A stretch of 64,000 bases of DNA from Sipunculus nudus (GCA_026874595.1 CM049321.1:48403297-48467296); one strand, 5' to 3'. Counted from the stretch's first letter, positions 37,117-48,700 are shown. Numbers and translations: made by a program. Notes: generated by a model not told the origin, from the sequence alone.

Positions 37117-39072
37117 TTTTTAGCTCATCTGACTGTTAGTCATCTGAGCTATAGTCGTGGTCCACTGTCTGACCATCCGTCTGTCCGTCCATAGATGTGG
37201 CACGTTTTGAAACTGTAAGACCTAGGAATCCAAAATTCTGCATAATACTAGATGTCCTCAAGATCTACTACCAAGCTGAAAACTGGGTCTTTGCAACTTT
37301 GTTCCTTTGAGAAATTAAGGAAAAACCTCAATTTTTTATTAAAGACCTATTTTCACACTTCAGGACTGCCTAATATCAAAACCACTTATCTGGTTTTCCT
37401 CATATTTACCATAAATATTCCACTATATAGTTCCTATGTACATGCCAGAAATTAGATCTTTATTATATAACTGTATCCGCCAAAACAAAGTTTTGTGGAT
37501 ACTATGTTTTTGACCGGGTTCTGCCGCCGCCACGTTTGTTTCCGGAGAACTACTGTGAGACTATTGGACAGATTTTTCCAAAACTTGCACCAATTATCGG
37601 GTCACAAGTGAACTGGTGCCTAACCAATTGGCCTTGACGTCTGACCTTTCCTCTCTGCCCAGCTTCCGTTGGTGCACGCGTCTGTTTCCACACATAAACC
37701 CACATATCTCGGGAACCGTTTGACCGATCAGGAAAAAAATTTTGTACAAATGTAGGGCTTTGATAGCTTTATAACATACACAAAAAATGGTGGCGCCACC
37801 TGCAACCATGTTTGCACAGTGTCCATCTGTTCATCAGCCTTGGGCTAAAATCACTCATATCTCTGCAGTGGTTTGACTAATTCACCTGGAATTCGGCAAG
37901 CGTATACATCCTAGATAGCTTTCTTGATTTTATGACAGGTGGCACCACCTACATTCACATTCACGCTGCAGACATCCAAGCTCATATCTCGGGAACCATT
38001 TGACCAATCAGGAAAAGAAATTTACACAAATGTAGCCCTTGGATAGCTTTATAACATACACAAAAATTGTGGCGCCACCTGTAGCCATATTTGCACAGCA
38101 TCCATCTGTTTGTCTGCCTTGGGTTAAAATCACTCATATCTCTGTTTGACCAAATTACCTGAAATTCGGCATGCGTATACATCCTGCATAGCTTTCTTGA
38201 TTTTATGACAGGTGGCGCCACCTATATTCACGTTCACGTTGTAGACATCCATGCTTATATCTCCGGATCTGTCAACCAATTAGGAAAAAATTTTACAAAA
38301 ATGTAGCCCTTGGATAGCTTTATAAAGTACACAAAAATGTTGGTGCCACCTGCAGCCATTTTTGCACAGCGTCTATCTGTTTGTCTGCCTTAGGTTAAAA
38401 TCACTCATATCCCTGCAGTGGTTTGACCAAATTACCTGTAATTCGGCATGCATATACATCCTGGATAGTTTCTCGTTCAAATAACAGGTGGCACCATCTA
38501 CAATCATGTTTACGTGGCAGACATCTATTCTAATATGTTATACATGTAACTCTATTTCCCCTTAAATTTGCCACTCAATCCATGCGTCACTTAACCCGTC
38601 CTACTCTGATTTTGGCGGATACACATAGTCGCTTGTCGACTACCCATATTCTAGTTTTTAATAAATATATAAACTCTTATATCATTTGTGCTAGTGCTAC
38701 TCTTGGGCATAGGTAACCTGTAATTATTGAATAACTGTAAACTCAGACGTTGTTAAAAGCATGATAGTTAACATGACTTATAGTGGACATTTTTTTTCCA
38801 TACTTCTGCTGCAATGTAGATAAAATTATTAGGCCAAGTCAAAACCTGTGTGACAATAGCACTCTTTTTCCAAATGTAAATAATATAAATGACACCAGCC
38901 CTCTTCCCTCTCCAAGGATTTTATCAAGATCTTTACATATCTTCAGTTAAATGCCATCATCCTTATAAATCAGCATATATTACAACACAAAACTAACATT
39001 TGTCTTATCCTTCTTCCAAATCATATCTTATGATCATAAATAAAAGCTAAGTGCCATGACCCATGGGTCATT
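37117..39072 (+). mobile_element. Family 1 element split by a family 2 Helitron
   Basis: Left palindrome at 37,122-37,150 and left arm to 37,475. A family 2 copy (37,476-38,654) follows, then gamma interior (AAACTCTTATATCATTTGTG near 38,670) and the right end with GACCCATGGGTC at 39,058-39,069. The gamma interior matches the minus-strand copy at 6,037-6,978. Some left-arm sequence present in that copy is missing around the insertion. Confidence 0.7.
37476..38654 (+). mobile_element. Family 2 Helitron2/Helentron-type element, copy 2
   Basis: Starts A|TCCGCCAAAAC and ends with hairpin ATAGTCG-cttgt-CGACTAC (one mismatch), then CCATATT and CTAG (38,651-38,654) followed by T. TTTTGGCGGA at about 38,612-38,621 is a perfect reverse complement of the first ten bases. 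The core has about eight half-units with GGTGGCGCCACC or near variants. At 1,179 bp it is shorter than copy 1 by several core units. Confidence 0.85.
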
Positions 39073-39079
39073 TTATTTA

Positions 39080-39187
39080 CATCAAGCCAGTGGTATGCAG
39101 TGTTATGTAACTGCTTCACTCCTGGCCAGCTCCTCTGTCTTGATCAGGCTGTCTGGAGTAACTACCACAAAGAGCCTTTTCTCTCTC

Positions 39188-39229
<42 letters not shown>

Positions 39230-40040
39230 CCCTATCCTGTTGACATGCCTGTTCAATAAACAAGACAAATCTTAAAATATCACATTTTTTTAGCAACCAG
39301 CAGGATTATAAAGAAGATGACTCATAATTTCAATGCTAAATTCAATTTTTTGTTGAAACTTGACCAATTTTGAATTTAAAAAAAATTTAGGATTTGAATC
39401 CTAACATTCAAATGTGATAAAATATTTGGATCTAGTGTAAGTGATCATTGACATTTAAGATTAAATAAGATATAAATACTTTGTAGCACTTCATTCATAG
39501 CTCTAATATATAAAGTTGGCAGGGCTTTGATATGAATAACACTGTAAATCAGAAATATTGGGCAAATATTTGTGTTATTAATTTTTAGCTCATATTGCCA
39601 TTTATTTAACTATTGAAACCTTAATAAGATAAATAAAATTTAATAAAGTTCACACATCTTTCGTTTATGAAATGTATCCTTTCATATAACATTTAGGCCC
39701 ATGTTTGCCTTATTGCATCATTAAACAGTTTTGTTTATAACACAGTGCAAATGCAATTTATATATAGCTAATTGGCTTGTTTAAACATACTTATTAAATT
39801 TTGTTTATGCTCATTTAAATTTTTAAGGCAATTTATCTCAGTTGATATATTAATGTTTATTATTAAACTTTGGCTCAAGTCAGTTATTCTGTAATTTAAA
39901 AAAAAAAAAAGTTTCATTTTAGCAGGGCCATTTACTCATAGCTTATCAACTGCTAATATATATATCAAAAACCAAAATTTATTTTGCATTTGGTAATATT
40001 TTCCGAAATTCAGCTGAGTGATGTGACCCATGGGTCCCTT
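39080..40040 (+). mobile_element. Family 1 element, 5'-truncated, alpha interior
   Basis: Begins near the position corresponding to 12,190 (GTGGTATGCAGTGTTATG) and ends CAGCTGAGTGATGTGACC and CATGGGTCCCTT at 40,040. Where other alpha copies have a C tract this one has (CT)n at 39,178-39,227. Confidence 0.7.
39178..39227. repeat. (CT)n microsatellite
   Basis: About 25 CT units with one interruption, at the internal site of the family 1 element that is a C tract in sister copies. Confidence 0.9.
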
Positions 40041-40350
40041 AATTGTTTGTCTATGAACTGTATCCTTTCATATAACACTTAGGCCTATTTATTCCTTGTT
40101 GCATCATTTAATGGTTTCGAGCCTCAAGTTTCATTTATTAAACAGTGCATATGCAATTTATACCAATTTTTTACAGCATTTTATCTCAGTTGATAAATTA
40201 ATGTTTATTATTATGCTTTGCTCATGTCCATATTCTATAATTTATAAGGTTTCATCTTAGCAGGGCCTTTTCCTCTTAGCTTTACAAATGCTAATATATA
40301 TGAAAAAAACCCAAAGAAAAATAATTTTCCAAAACTCAGCTGAGAGATGT
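40041..40350 (+). mobile_element. Family 1 alpha interior, duplicate 3' fragment
   Basis: Repeats the order seen at 39,662-40,020 (GAACTGTATCCTTTCATATAAC; TTTATCTCAGTTGATAAATTAATG; TAGCAGGGCC) and ends in a degraded CTCAGCTGAGAGATG at about 40,333. Confidence 0.6.
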
Positions 40351-40369
40351 TTATCTTGACTGTTTCTTC

Positions 40370-41400
40370 CTCTACTGAGGACAGGTGTTGCCGCCTGTAT
40401 TTTTTGTTTGTTTTTAATGCATTTCTTTTATTTTGAAAATAAAAAAATGTATTGACACGATCAGGTCAATAATTACAGTAACTTTGGTTTCATCTGGCTG
40501 CCCTACAGTAATCACCATGTTTGTCCTTCCACAAATTTGTTTCTGGATGGTAACTCCAGTTTGGTTTTACATGGATTTTATACTTTACTTTCTTATGTAA
40601 GAACTTTATTGAATCTGAGGTCATGAGGAATAATAACCCCAACCCCCCCCCCCCCCCCCCCCCCCGAATAATAAAAAAATGTGATACAAAAGCTCCAGTA
40701 TCTGAACACTAATGCATTGATCACCATGATTCTGTGCATGTATCTTTATCATGGAGTGTTTCAACTGTTTATTTAAAGATGCAGTCATTTGTTGCACAAA
40801 TCGTAACTACTTGAACTAGAATCTTTTACTTGACATCCTGGGAAGTCCATGAAAAGTCTCCTTTGAAACCTGAAACTAGGTCACTGTTGTCCATATCCTA
40901 TGAGCTATGCCCAGGTCAGAAGTACCCCAAGAATATTAAAAATTTGATACAAAAGCACCAGTATCTGAACAACTAATGCATTGATCACCATGATTCTTTG
41001 CATGCATATTGAACATGGAGTGTTTCATCATTTCCTGCAGACTGGTGGCGCCACTTGTATTTTTTTCTAATTTTAACACATTTTTTCTCTATTTTGACAT
41101 CTTTAAATATGTGGTCATCCGTTAACAGGGCACAAATCGTAACCGTTGATCCTAGAATCTTCTTACTTGACATCCAGGGAGGTTGATGAAAAACTCTCTT
41201 TGCAAACTAGAAATTAGGTCTCAGTTACATATATTCTCCTTGCTATGGGGCTTATAAGCTCACCCCAAAATAATTGAAAATTTGATACCAAAGCAGGGCA
41301 TATTTCATAACCATTGGACATAGAATCTTCTTACTTGACATTCTGAGGGTTTCTCAAAAGTTCTCCTGAGAAAGCTGTGGCTCAGCTATGTACAGAGTTC
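40370..41400 (+). repeat. Unclassified repeat with internal duplications
   Basis: GATACAAAAGCTCCAGTATC at 40,684 recurs at 40,948 as GATACAAAAGCACCAGTATC. The block GCACAAATCGTAAC...AATCTT...ACTTGACATCC recurs at about 40,795, 41,125 and 41,300. GGTGGCGCCACTTGTAT at 41,044 resembles the family 2 core palindrome, and its variant GGTGTTGCCGCCTGTAT lies at 40,385. A C run at 40,643-40,665 is included. The ends were not identified. Confidence 0.55.
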
Positions 41401-42350
41401 AACGCACTATGATTTTGTTGACACCTTTGATCGCGCCCAGTCCACTGTTTTTAGGCAAATGGTTTCAGGGCAGGGGGAACATGTAATACAATTATTTTAA
41501 AGGGGGAAGGCTATTTTTCATGTAAATTCAAAGCATAGGTGATTGGGTACCCTTAACACCGAACAAAACCATTTTAATAGTCATAATTCACAATCATGAG
41601 GCAGACACACATTTATACATAAATACACATAAATCTCACAGAAAAATAGTTATAACTACATTGAAGCACTGTCACAGATATTATATTCAAGCACTTGCAA
41701 GGATCTAGAACTTACAGAATTGTTATAAATTTACTTTAAAATATTTTAATACATAAGGGCATCACTTTTCACTAAAGACCTAAAGAATCATGATAGCACA
41801 TCCTTTAATAAATAAGTATGTATCTTGTGCATATAATTATTCAGCTGATAAACATTGGCTCGTAAAAAATCAATACTATATGAAATTGATAAGCTAAGTA
41901 CATTTGTAAAGTGTAAACCTAAAATTATTATACAGTAAAACATTATGTACTATATTCTAGCACTTTCGAAATCAGGGATATAGGATGAAAACTTCTAAAA
42001 TTGCGATATATATAGTGTAAAAGAAATAAAGAACAACATTGTTGTTTGAATTAACACAGCACTTTGCATTGACTATTATTATAAATTCATTTATACAGTG
42101 TCAGCTTACACACATAATCAGTTAATATCATTGAGACAACTCATAATTAGAATATATTTGTTGCATCATTGCAAAGTACTTACTTAAACATTAACTACCT
42201 CGCTTTCATTCTCATAATTCAGACACAAAAAATACAACTACAAAACACTATAGTTTTACTATTAATACTTCATCTGATGCCATATCAACATAAACTCCCT
42301 ATAATCTATTATGGTCCTGCCTGTATCATAATCTCCTCCTTCTTACCTAA
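41401..42350. other. Non-coding stretch
   Basis: AT-rich; no exon, domain or repeat recognised. Confidence 0.45.
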
Positions 42351-42354
42351 GAAA

Positions 42355-42557
42355 CAGGGGCGGATCCAGGATTTAGGAAAAGGAGGGGTCCAACACAAGA
42401 GGACAAATAACAAAAGCTAAAAAAAGGTCCCCAGGTTCGGAAAAGGGGGGTCCAGGCCGCAAAAATAGGTCGGAAACCCTTAAAAAAAGGTTGCGATGGC
42501 TGAAAAAGGGAGGGGGGGTCCGGGCCCCCCTGGACCCTCCCCATTGATCCGCTTCTG
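42355..42557. mobile_element. hAT-type MITE
   Basis: Left end CAGGGGCGGATCCAGGA and right end reading CAGAAGCGGATCAATGG on the other strand form an imperfect terminal inverted repeat. CAGGGGCGGATCC is a typical hAT terminus. The interior is purine-rich with G runs. A diverged relative lies at about 51,885-51,990 in reverse orientation. No clear 8-bp target duplication is seen. Open frames here are artefacts. Confidence 0.65.
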
Positions 42558-43815
42558 GGAAATAAAGCTGACTGAGGACATTATAGATCCAAATTAAGTC
42601 TCTATATTGAACATACCTAAATAATTTAGGTCTCATTGTAGTCTACCTATACCATGCATATTGGGTATACATTGATTTAAAAATGCAACCATGTGTCGTA
42701 AACATGATCCAAGTCATTTCAAGCATTGTGCACAATATTTCCTCTTTCCAAAAGTTGTCACTGTTTGGCATGATTTGTGGGACCAGTTTGTGCAATCATA
42801 ATTGTCCCATGTAGTCATGTTTTTCTACACTATCTAGATACCCACACTGTTTCTTTTAGGAACACATTCCATTTTCCCTTGCTCTAAACAATAAACTTAG
42901 TGACTCCTGAGCATGTCTTGATCAAAAATATTTTCCCCCATTTGTATTCCGTAAAACTTTATGAAGCAAAATTGACAAGCTTTTCTCCCCGTCCCTTTCA
43001 ACCCCCCACCCCAAACCAAAAAAAGTAGTTCGGTAGTGATTAATGGCTCCCCACTGGGATCATTATCACACTGCTGATCAGGTCTGTATCAACTGATTAC
43101 CTCAATGATGGCCTATTAAGTACCAGTAGGGTGGGAGGACCCCAGAATTTTGTCCAAGATTTTTAATGGGGATGTAGCGTCATGCTAATATCAGGTCACT
43201 GTGAAGAGTTGCGGAGCATGTTTGAGCACCCAGAAATAATGCAAATTACACACAAATTGCCAGGTTCCTCATAAATGGCTGGATGGATTTTCATCAAATT
43301 TGGTGTGCTAATGAGTCTTGATGAACTTATGCTAATATGCATGAATGATGATACCACCTATATTATCTTAATTTGTTGCCTGTGCATGGACATATTGTCA
43401 GCATGTCACCATTCTGAGTGTCATGAACCATGAGCATCATTTGTTTTGTAAAAAAACACAAACGGAAAAAGCAATTGAAGTTTCAGCGTATATTTTATAG
43501 TACTTAATGGTTAATCAATGGGTTTTAACCTTGGACATTCTTTTTTTCAGAACTGGGTAGAGATTGACCATATCATTTTTTTTTAAATTATCATTTTGCC
43601 CATTTCACACTTTTTGTACAGAATAGTATTAACTCATTAATTGAAATTACTAATCCATTAATTACAAGTTGAGATCCATGCGTTTAAATTTCTATTACAA
43701 ATTTTCATTCACTCAACCTGTGGAATTTGGATGTATTGCAGGGCACTAATTGTAATCATTGGATCACCACATGGGTGATAAGGTCACTATATGGCCTTTT
43801 TGGCTTATTTTACAG
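42558..43815. other. Non-coding stretch, possibly intronic
   Basis: Acceptor-like signals occur at 42,858 and 43,550, but no open segment with a donor can be supported. If the exon at 43,816 is real, this is intron. Confidence 0.35.
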
Positions 43816-43938
43816 AATTTGTAGAGTTCCTCAAGACAACCAGTATGAAAAATATTGTAGCCAGTACCAATATATCAGTCAGCTGGAATGATGCCTGGGT
43901 GACTTCTTTCAGTGTAGAAACACCTATAGTTGTTCGCT
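43816..43938 (+). CDS. Candidate penultimate exon of an unidentified gene
   Basis: A 123-bp open segment bounded by acceptor CTTATTTTACAG and donor CGCT|GTATGT. The frame (…EFLKTTSMKNIVAS… to …SVETPIVVRC) is phase 1 at both ends, so it can be spliced in or out without shifting the frame. Its last single base plus the first two of the next exon make TGC (Cys). The sequence alternates polar and hydrophobic residues as in beta strands, but I do not recognise the family. No upstream exon could be assigned with confidence. The alternative is a chance open frame; the phase match with the next exon is the main support. Confidence 0.45.
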
Positions 43939-44199
43939 GTATGTTGTTATGCATGAATAAAGGGGAAGGGGGTCCTGTAAGACGGTTTGCAGGAATGCTA
44001 TGTTTTCCTGCCATTAACTAAGTATTGGACTATAAATATATATTTATAAATATATATAAAAATAGGATTTGTATTGTTCCCCATACTTGAAGAGTACGAG
44101 CAACTTTAACAATGCTCTTATGAAATTACTGAATACATATATATAATTACTGAATATATATATATATATATTACAATTAACTTACTTTTCTTTTTACAG

Positions 44200-44273
44200 G
44201 CCGTGTAAAACCTGAAAGAAGAAAGGTTGAGAGGGACCAAGAGTGGTATCACACAGAAATACTTGAACTCTGA
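44200..44273 (+). CDS. Candidate terminal exon of the same unidentified gene
   Basis: A strong acceptor (CTTTTCTTTTTACAG) is followed by 74 bases in phase with the preceding candidate exon. It encodes a highly charged tail ending in RDQEWYHTEILEL and a TGA at 44,271. An AATAAA signal lies at 44,305-44,310, a suitable distance downstream for a 3' UTR. The 261-bp intron between the exons contains TATA-rich sequence. Function unknown. Confidence 0.45.
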
Positions 44274-44304
44274 GAGTACTACAAGTACTCTGACTCTGTT
44301 GTAA

Positions 44305-44310
44305 AATAAA
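44305..44310 (+). promoter_or_regulatory. Polyadenylation signal
   Basis: AATAAA 32 bases after the TGA of the candidate terminal exon, overlapping AATAAATAAATAA. Confidence 0.4.
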
Positions 44311-44929
44311 TAAATAATTTTAATGTCTTTTAGTATTTTGTTGAATACATGAAGAGAACGTTTGGTTGGTACCTTTCTGTTGGTAAATGGATTTGACAAA
44401 TGGATGATCTCCTATTTTTTGCCGCAAAACAATAGGTATGACTGGAAACCACTGGATGGTCAGATTTATGATTAAAGCTATGCACATGCACTCATCAATT
44501 TTAACACTTCATTGAAAATGTCTTCCACAGACTGAAATGGAAAATACACCTGCGGTCTAATCAGAAGCTGAAGTATTGCCAGTTATATGAAAGCCTAGTC
44601 TGTGCTGTATAAATAAAGTACAATGTACTTTCTTTTAAAATGTATTAATGTATGTGGATTAATCATGCCGGTTCACACGGTCGGTGACAGATCATAAGAA
44701 TTGTCAACATGTTGATAACTTGTTGAATCATCAAGATATTGGTTAAAATACTCGAAACTGTTTAACAGAATTAATGTTAACTTAATATAGACAATATTTC
44801 AATGGACTTACTCCGAGTGAACAAATATTAGGATATATCGAGTATACAGGCATTGAACACTTTCCCCTTTTCCGGTATTTTTGTACCTTAGCAATACATT
44901 TTTTTTATGTTTTAAGAATATCGTTAATA

Positions 44930-47395
44930 TGTTATCATTATACTTAGGAGCAAACATTGATGGGATGTATTCCCAACGTAACTGCAACAACATGTTGTAG
45001 ATTCATGAGAAAATCGTCGACAAAGAAGGTGTTATCTTACGTTAAATATTCCGTAGATAAAACCACATTTATGTGACCAAAGAACGTTAACAAAAATGTT
45101 GCTAACACTTTATTAAACTAAGAGCAAATATGTATGAGACATTCCCAGCGTACCTACAAAGATAAAGTGAAACTTTTCATACAAGAAATAAAAACTATGA
45201 AGAACGTTAGGGTTTACGATCAAAGTCCGTACATAAAACCATACATTAGTATGTGCTAAGAACGTTCTAACAGAAACGTTTCTAACATGTTATCATTATA
45301 CCTAAGAACAAACGTCGGTGAGACGTATTCCAAACATAACTACAATGATTTAATGGAACATTGCAGGCACGTAATAAAAACGCTGACAAAGGACGTTTGG
45401 TTTTACATTAAAAGTCCGTACAAAAAAAACCCATACATTTGTATGTGCTCAAAAAAGGTTTTAACAGAAACGTTGCTTACATGTTATCACTATAACTAAG
45501 AGCAAACGTTTGTTAGACGTATTCCCAACATTACTGCAACGATTATATGAAACATTGCGGACACGTTATAAAAACGCAACAAAGAACGTTTGGCTTCCCG
45601 TTCAAAGTCCGTACATAAAACCATACATTTTTGCGTGCACAGAACGTTTTAACGGAAATGTTTCCTACACGTTAGCATTATACAAAGACCAAACATTAAT
45701 GACACGAATTCTTAACGTAACTACAACGACTTGATGAAACGTTGCAAAAACGTAATAAAAACAACGACAACAAACGTTTTATTTTATGTTCAAAGTCCGT
45801 ACACAAAACCATACATTTTTGCGTGCACAGAACGTTTTAACAGAAATGTTGCTTACACATTAGCATTATACTAGTAGCAACGTTTATTAGACGTATTCTT
45901 AACATTACTACAACGACTTGATGAACGTCACAAAAACGTAATTAAAACAATGACAACGAACGTTTGATTTTACGTTCACAGTCCGTAAATAAAACCATAC
46001 ATTTTTGCGTGCACAAAACGTTTTAACGGAAATGTTGCTTACACGTTAGCATTATACTCATAGCAAACGTTTATGAGGCGTATTCTTAACATAAATACAA
46101 CGACTTGATGACCGTTGCAAACATGTAATAAAAACAACGACAACGAACGTTTGATTTTATGTTCAAAGTCCGTACACAAAACCATACATTTTTGCGTGCA
46201 CAGAACGTTTTAACAGAAATGTTGCTTACACGTTAGCATTATACTAATAGGAAACGTTTATGAGACGTTTTCCTAACATTACTACAACGACTTGATGACC
46301 GTTGCAAACACGTAATAAAAACATCGACAACGAACATTTGATTTTACGTTCACGGTCCGTACATAAAACCATACATTTTTGCGTGCACAGAACGTTTCAA
46401 CAGAAATGTTGCTTACACAGCATTATACTCATAACAAACGTGTATAAGGCGTATTCTTAACATAATTACAACGACTTGATGACCGTTGCAAACAAGTACT
46501 GAAAACAACGACAACGAACGTTTGATTTTATGTTCAAAGTCCGTACACAAAACCATACATTTTTGCGTGCACAGAACGTTTTAACAGAAATGTTTCTTAT
46601 ACGTTAGCATTGTACTAGGAGCAAACGTTTATGAGACGTTTTCCTAACATTACTACAACGACTTGATGACCGTTGCAAACACGTAATAAAAACAACGACA
46701 ACGAACGTTTGATTTTACGTTCACAGTCCGTACATAAAACCATACATTTTTGCGTGCACAGAACGTTTTAACAGAAATGTTGCTTACACATTAGCATTAT
46801 ACTAATAGCAAACGTTTATAAGGCGTATTCTTAACATAATTACAACGACTTGATGACCGTTGCAAGCACGTACTGAAAACAAGACAACGAACGTTTGATT
46901 TTATGTTCAAAGTCCGTACACAAAACCATACATTTTTGCGTGCACAGAACGTTTTAACAGAAATGTTGCTTACACGTTAGCATTATACTAATAGCGAACG
47001 TTTATCAGACGTTTTCCTAACATTACTACAACGACATGATGACCGTTGCAAACACGTTAGAAAAACTACGACAACGAACGTTTGATTTTACGTTCACAGA
47101 CCGTACATAAAACCATACATTTTTGCGTGCACAGAACGTTTCAACAGAAATGTTGCTTACACGTTAGCATTGTACTAGGAGCAAACGTTTATTAGACGTA
47201 TTCTTAACATAACTACAACGACTTGATAAAACGTTGCAAACACGTAAAAAAAAACGGCAACGAACGTCTGATTTTACGTTCACAGTCCGTACATAAAACC
47301 ATACATTTTTGCGTGCACAGAACGTTTCAAAATAATGTTATCCGAACCTAACTAAAATGTTGTGAGGACGTTTTTAGAACGCATTATTGTTTGCA
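44930..47395. repeat. 187-bp satellite array rich in AACGTT
   Basis: About 13 units. GCGTGCAC starts at 45,633, 45,821, 46,007, 46,194, 46,381, 46,565, 46,752, 46,938, 47,125 and 47,311, giving steps of 184-188 bp. Each unit carries many ACGT/AACGTT words, GTCCGTACATAAAACCATAC and ACAACGACTTGATGACCG. The first three units are more diverged. The array ends near TGTTTGCAGGG at 47,395. Two short frames at 45,287-45,734 are repeat-derived. Confidence 0.95.
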
Positions 47396-48337
47396 GGGTA
47401 GATATCGGCGATTCCACATATACACACACCATCAGAAAGAAAGCTACATGGGTTAAACTGGATATATACTTCACGGATCTAATATTAATTGTAAAGACTT
47501 TGGGCTGATTCTAATTCAAAGGGAGTTTGTTAGCGATGCTACCGTGAACACTTTGTAAATACTGGGGAGCAATGATAACGTTTATATAAGGACACGACAA
47601 TATGATACGGATCTACTCCAAAGCCGGCGACAAGGATCGTTGCTAACTGCTTGGAGAGCTTGGACCTGTTGAGTCAAAGAAAAAGTAAAAACCACGCGCT
47701 TCCATGGAGTTGGGTTTATTGTTAATTATATGGGTTACATAGTCACAGCTTGTTCAAATATAAGGATTAAGGTGAATATGTAATGAGATCTATTTCTCAT
47801 GTGCACAGCAATTGGAATAAAAGGGAGATTAGCGTGATTTACAAATTTGATGTAAGCAGTTAATGGCAGAAAATGTAGTTATAAATTGCTGAACTGGGTG
47901 ACATTTATCAGTTCTCATGAGAGATCCAACTAATGTGACAGGCAGTTAGAAATATTTTAGCTGTTTTATTTTCGTTTCGTTTATAGCGGTATCATTAAGT
48001 GCCCAACACAGATATGAGATAACATTTGTCCTCGGAGAGTTCAAAACATTTATCTTAATCATTACAAACAAAAGTAGCTGGAACTATTCTGGGACCAAAC
48101 ATCTCTTGCAAAATAAATTTCTCAAAAGATTAAAGCGAGATTAAATAAGGAAAGAATTATCTTCAGATATCTGGTGTAGTCTTAATCACGTACAAGTATT
48201 GGAGATGACCAGGTAAAATTTAAAATAAAATAAACCTATCATCATCTGAAGCTTGATTATATCATCTTATAAAACAATATGTCATATAGCTTTTGTTTAT
48301 TTATGCCACATACATAGGCATTTTAATCATCACTTAC
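47396..48337. other. Flank of PR/SET unit A (former intron 3)
   Basis: Aligns loosely with the intron between exons 4 and 3 of unit B: GCTTGTTCAAATATAAGGAT at 47,748 matches 54,110, and GAGATCCAACTA at 47,921 matches 54,255. The exon 4 homologue expected near 47.1-47.4 kb is absent; the satellite array occupies that position. Confidence 0.55.
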
Positions 48338-48540
48338 CTCAAACGTATACATCTACTCATCAATTATTTCATGTTTTTCTCCACTGGAATTAACAGACCT
48401 TCGTAATCTCTCGGCCACGTGCCTTTCTTCAGGAATTTTTCAGGGAACGCCTAAAACCCTGCACTGGCTATACTGGACATTCGGATGAAAATATGTGGCG
48501 GTGCTTTATTCAATACCTTGTCAGGCCCTCCCCATGGAAT
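48338..48540 (-). pseudogene. PR/SET unit A, decayed copy of exon 3
   Basis: Homologous to exon 3 of unit B, with acceptor GAAACAG|ATTCC and donor GAG|GTAAGTGATG conserved. The frame reads IPWGGPDKVLNKAPPHIF and then SSIASAGF before a TAG replaces the glycine codon of the AGLGAF motif. Beyond it, FLKKGTW and EGLLIPVEK are still visible before the frame breaks. It is 203 bp against 201 in unit B, a net shift. Together with the absence of exons 1, 2 and 4 this marks a dead gene copy. Confidence 0.8.
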
Positions 48541-48599
48541 CTGTTTCAGTGAAGATGGAAACACAGAAAACAAAAAATACACTGTGGTTGGAAATGTAT

Positions 48600-48700
48600 G
48601 GTAGTCTGTAAAGGTGGAGGAAACCGGAGAAACGGGAGAAAACCACCGGCCGTGGACGGGTAACTACAACACACTGTCATTGCAAGACCGGGAACCGAAC
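48600..48700 (+). repeat. Dispersed GGAGGAAACCGGAG-type repeat
   Basis: GGTGGAGGAAACCGGAG followed by CGGGAGAAAACCACC resembles a short repeat common in marine invertebrate genomes. It lies just upstream (in gene orientation) of the decayed exon and is absent from unit B at the equivalent place. Confidence 0.4.

Noticed and set aside
44930-47395. CRISPR-like or regulatory array
   Set aside because: Units are continuous 187-bp repeats with no spacers, in a eukaryotic context.
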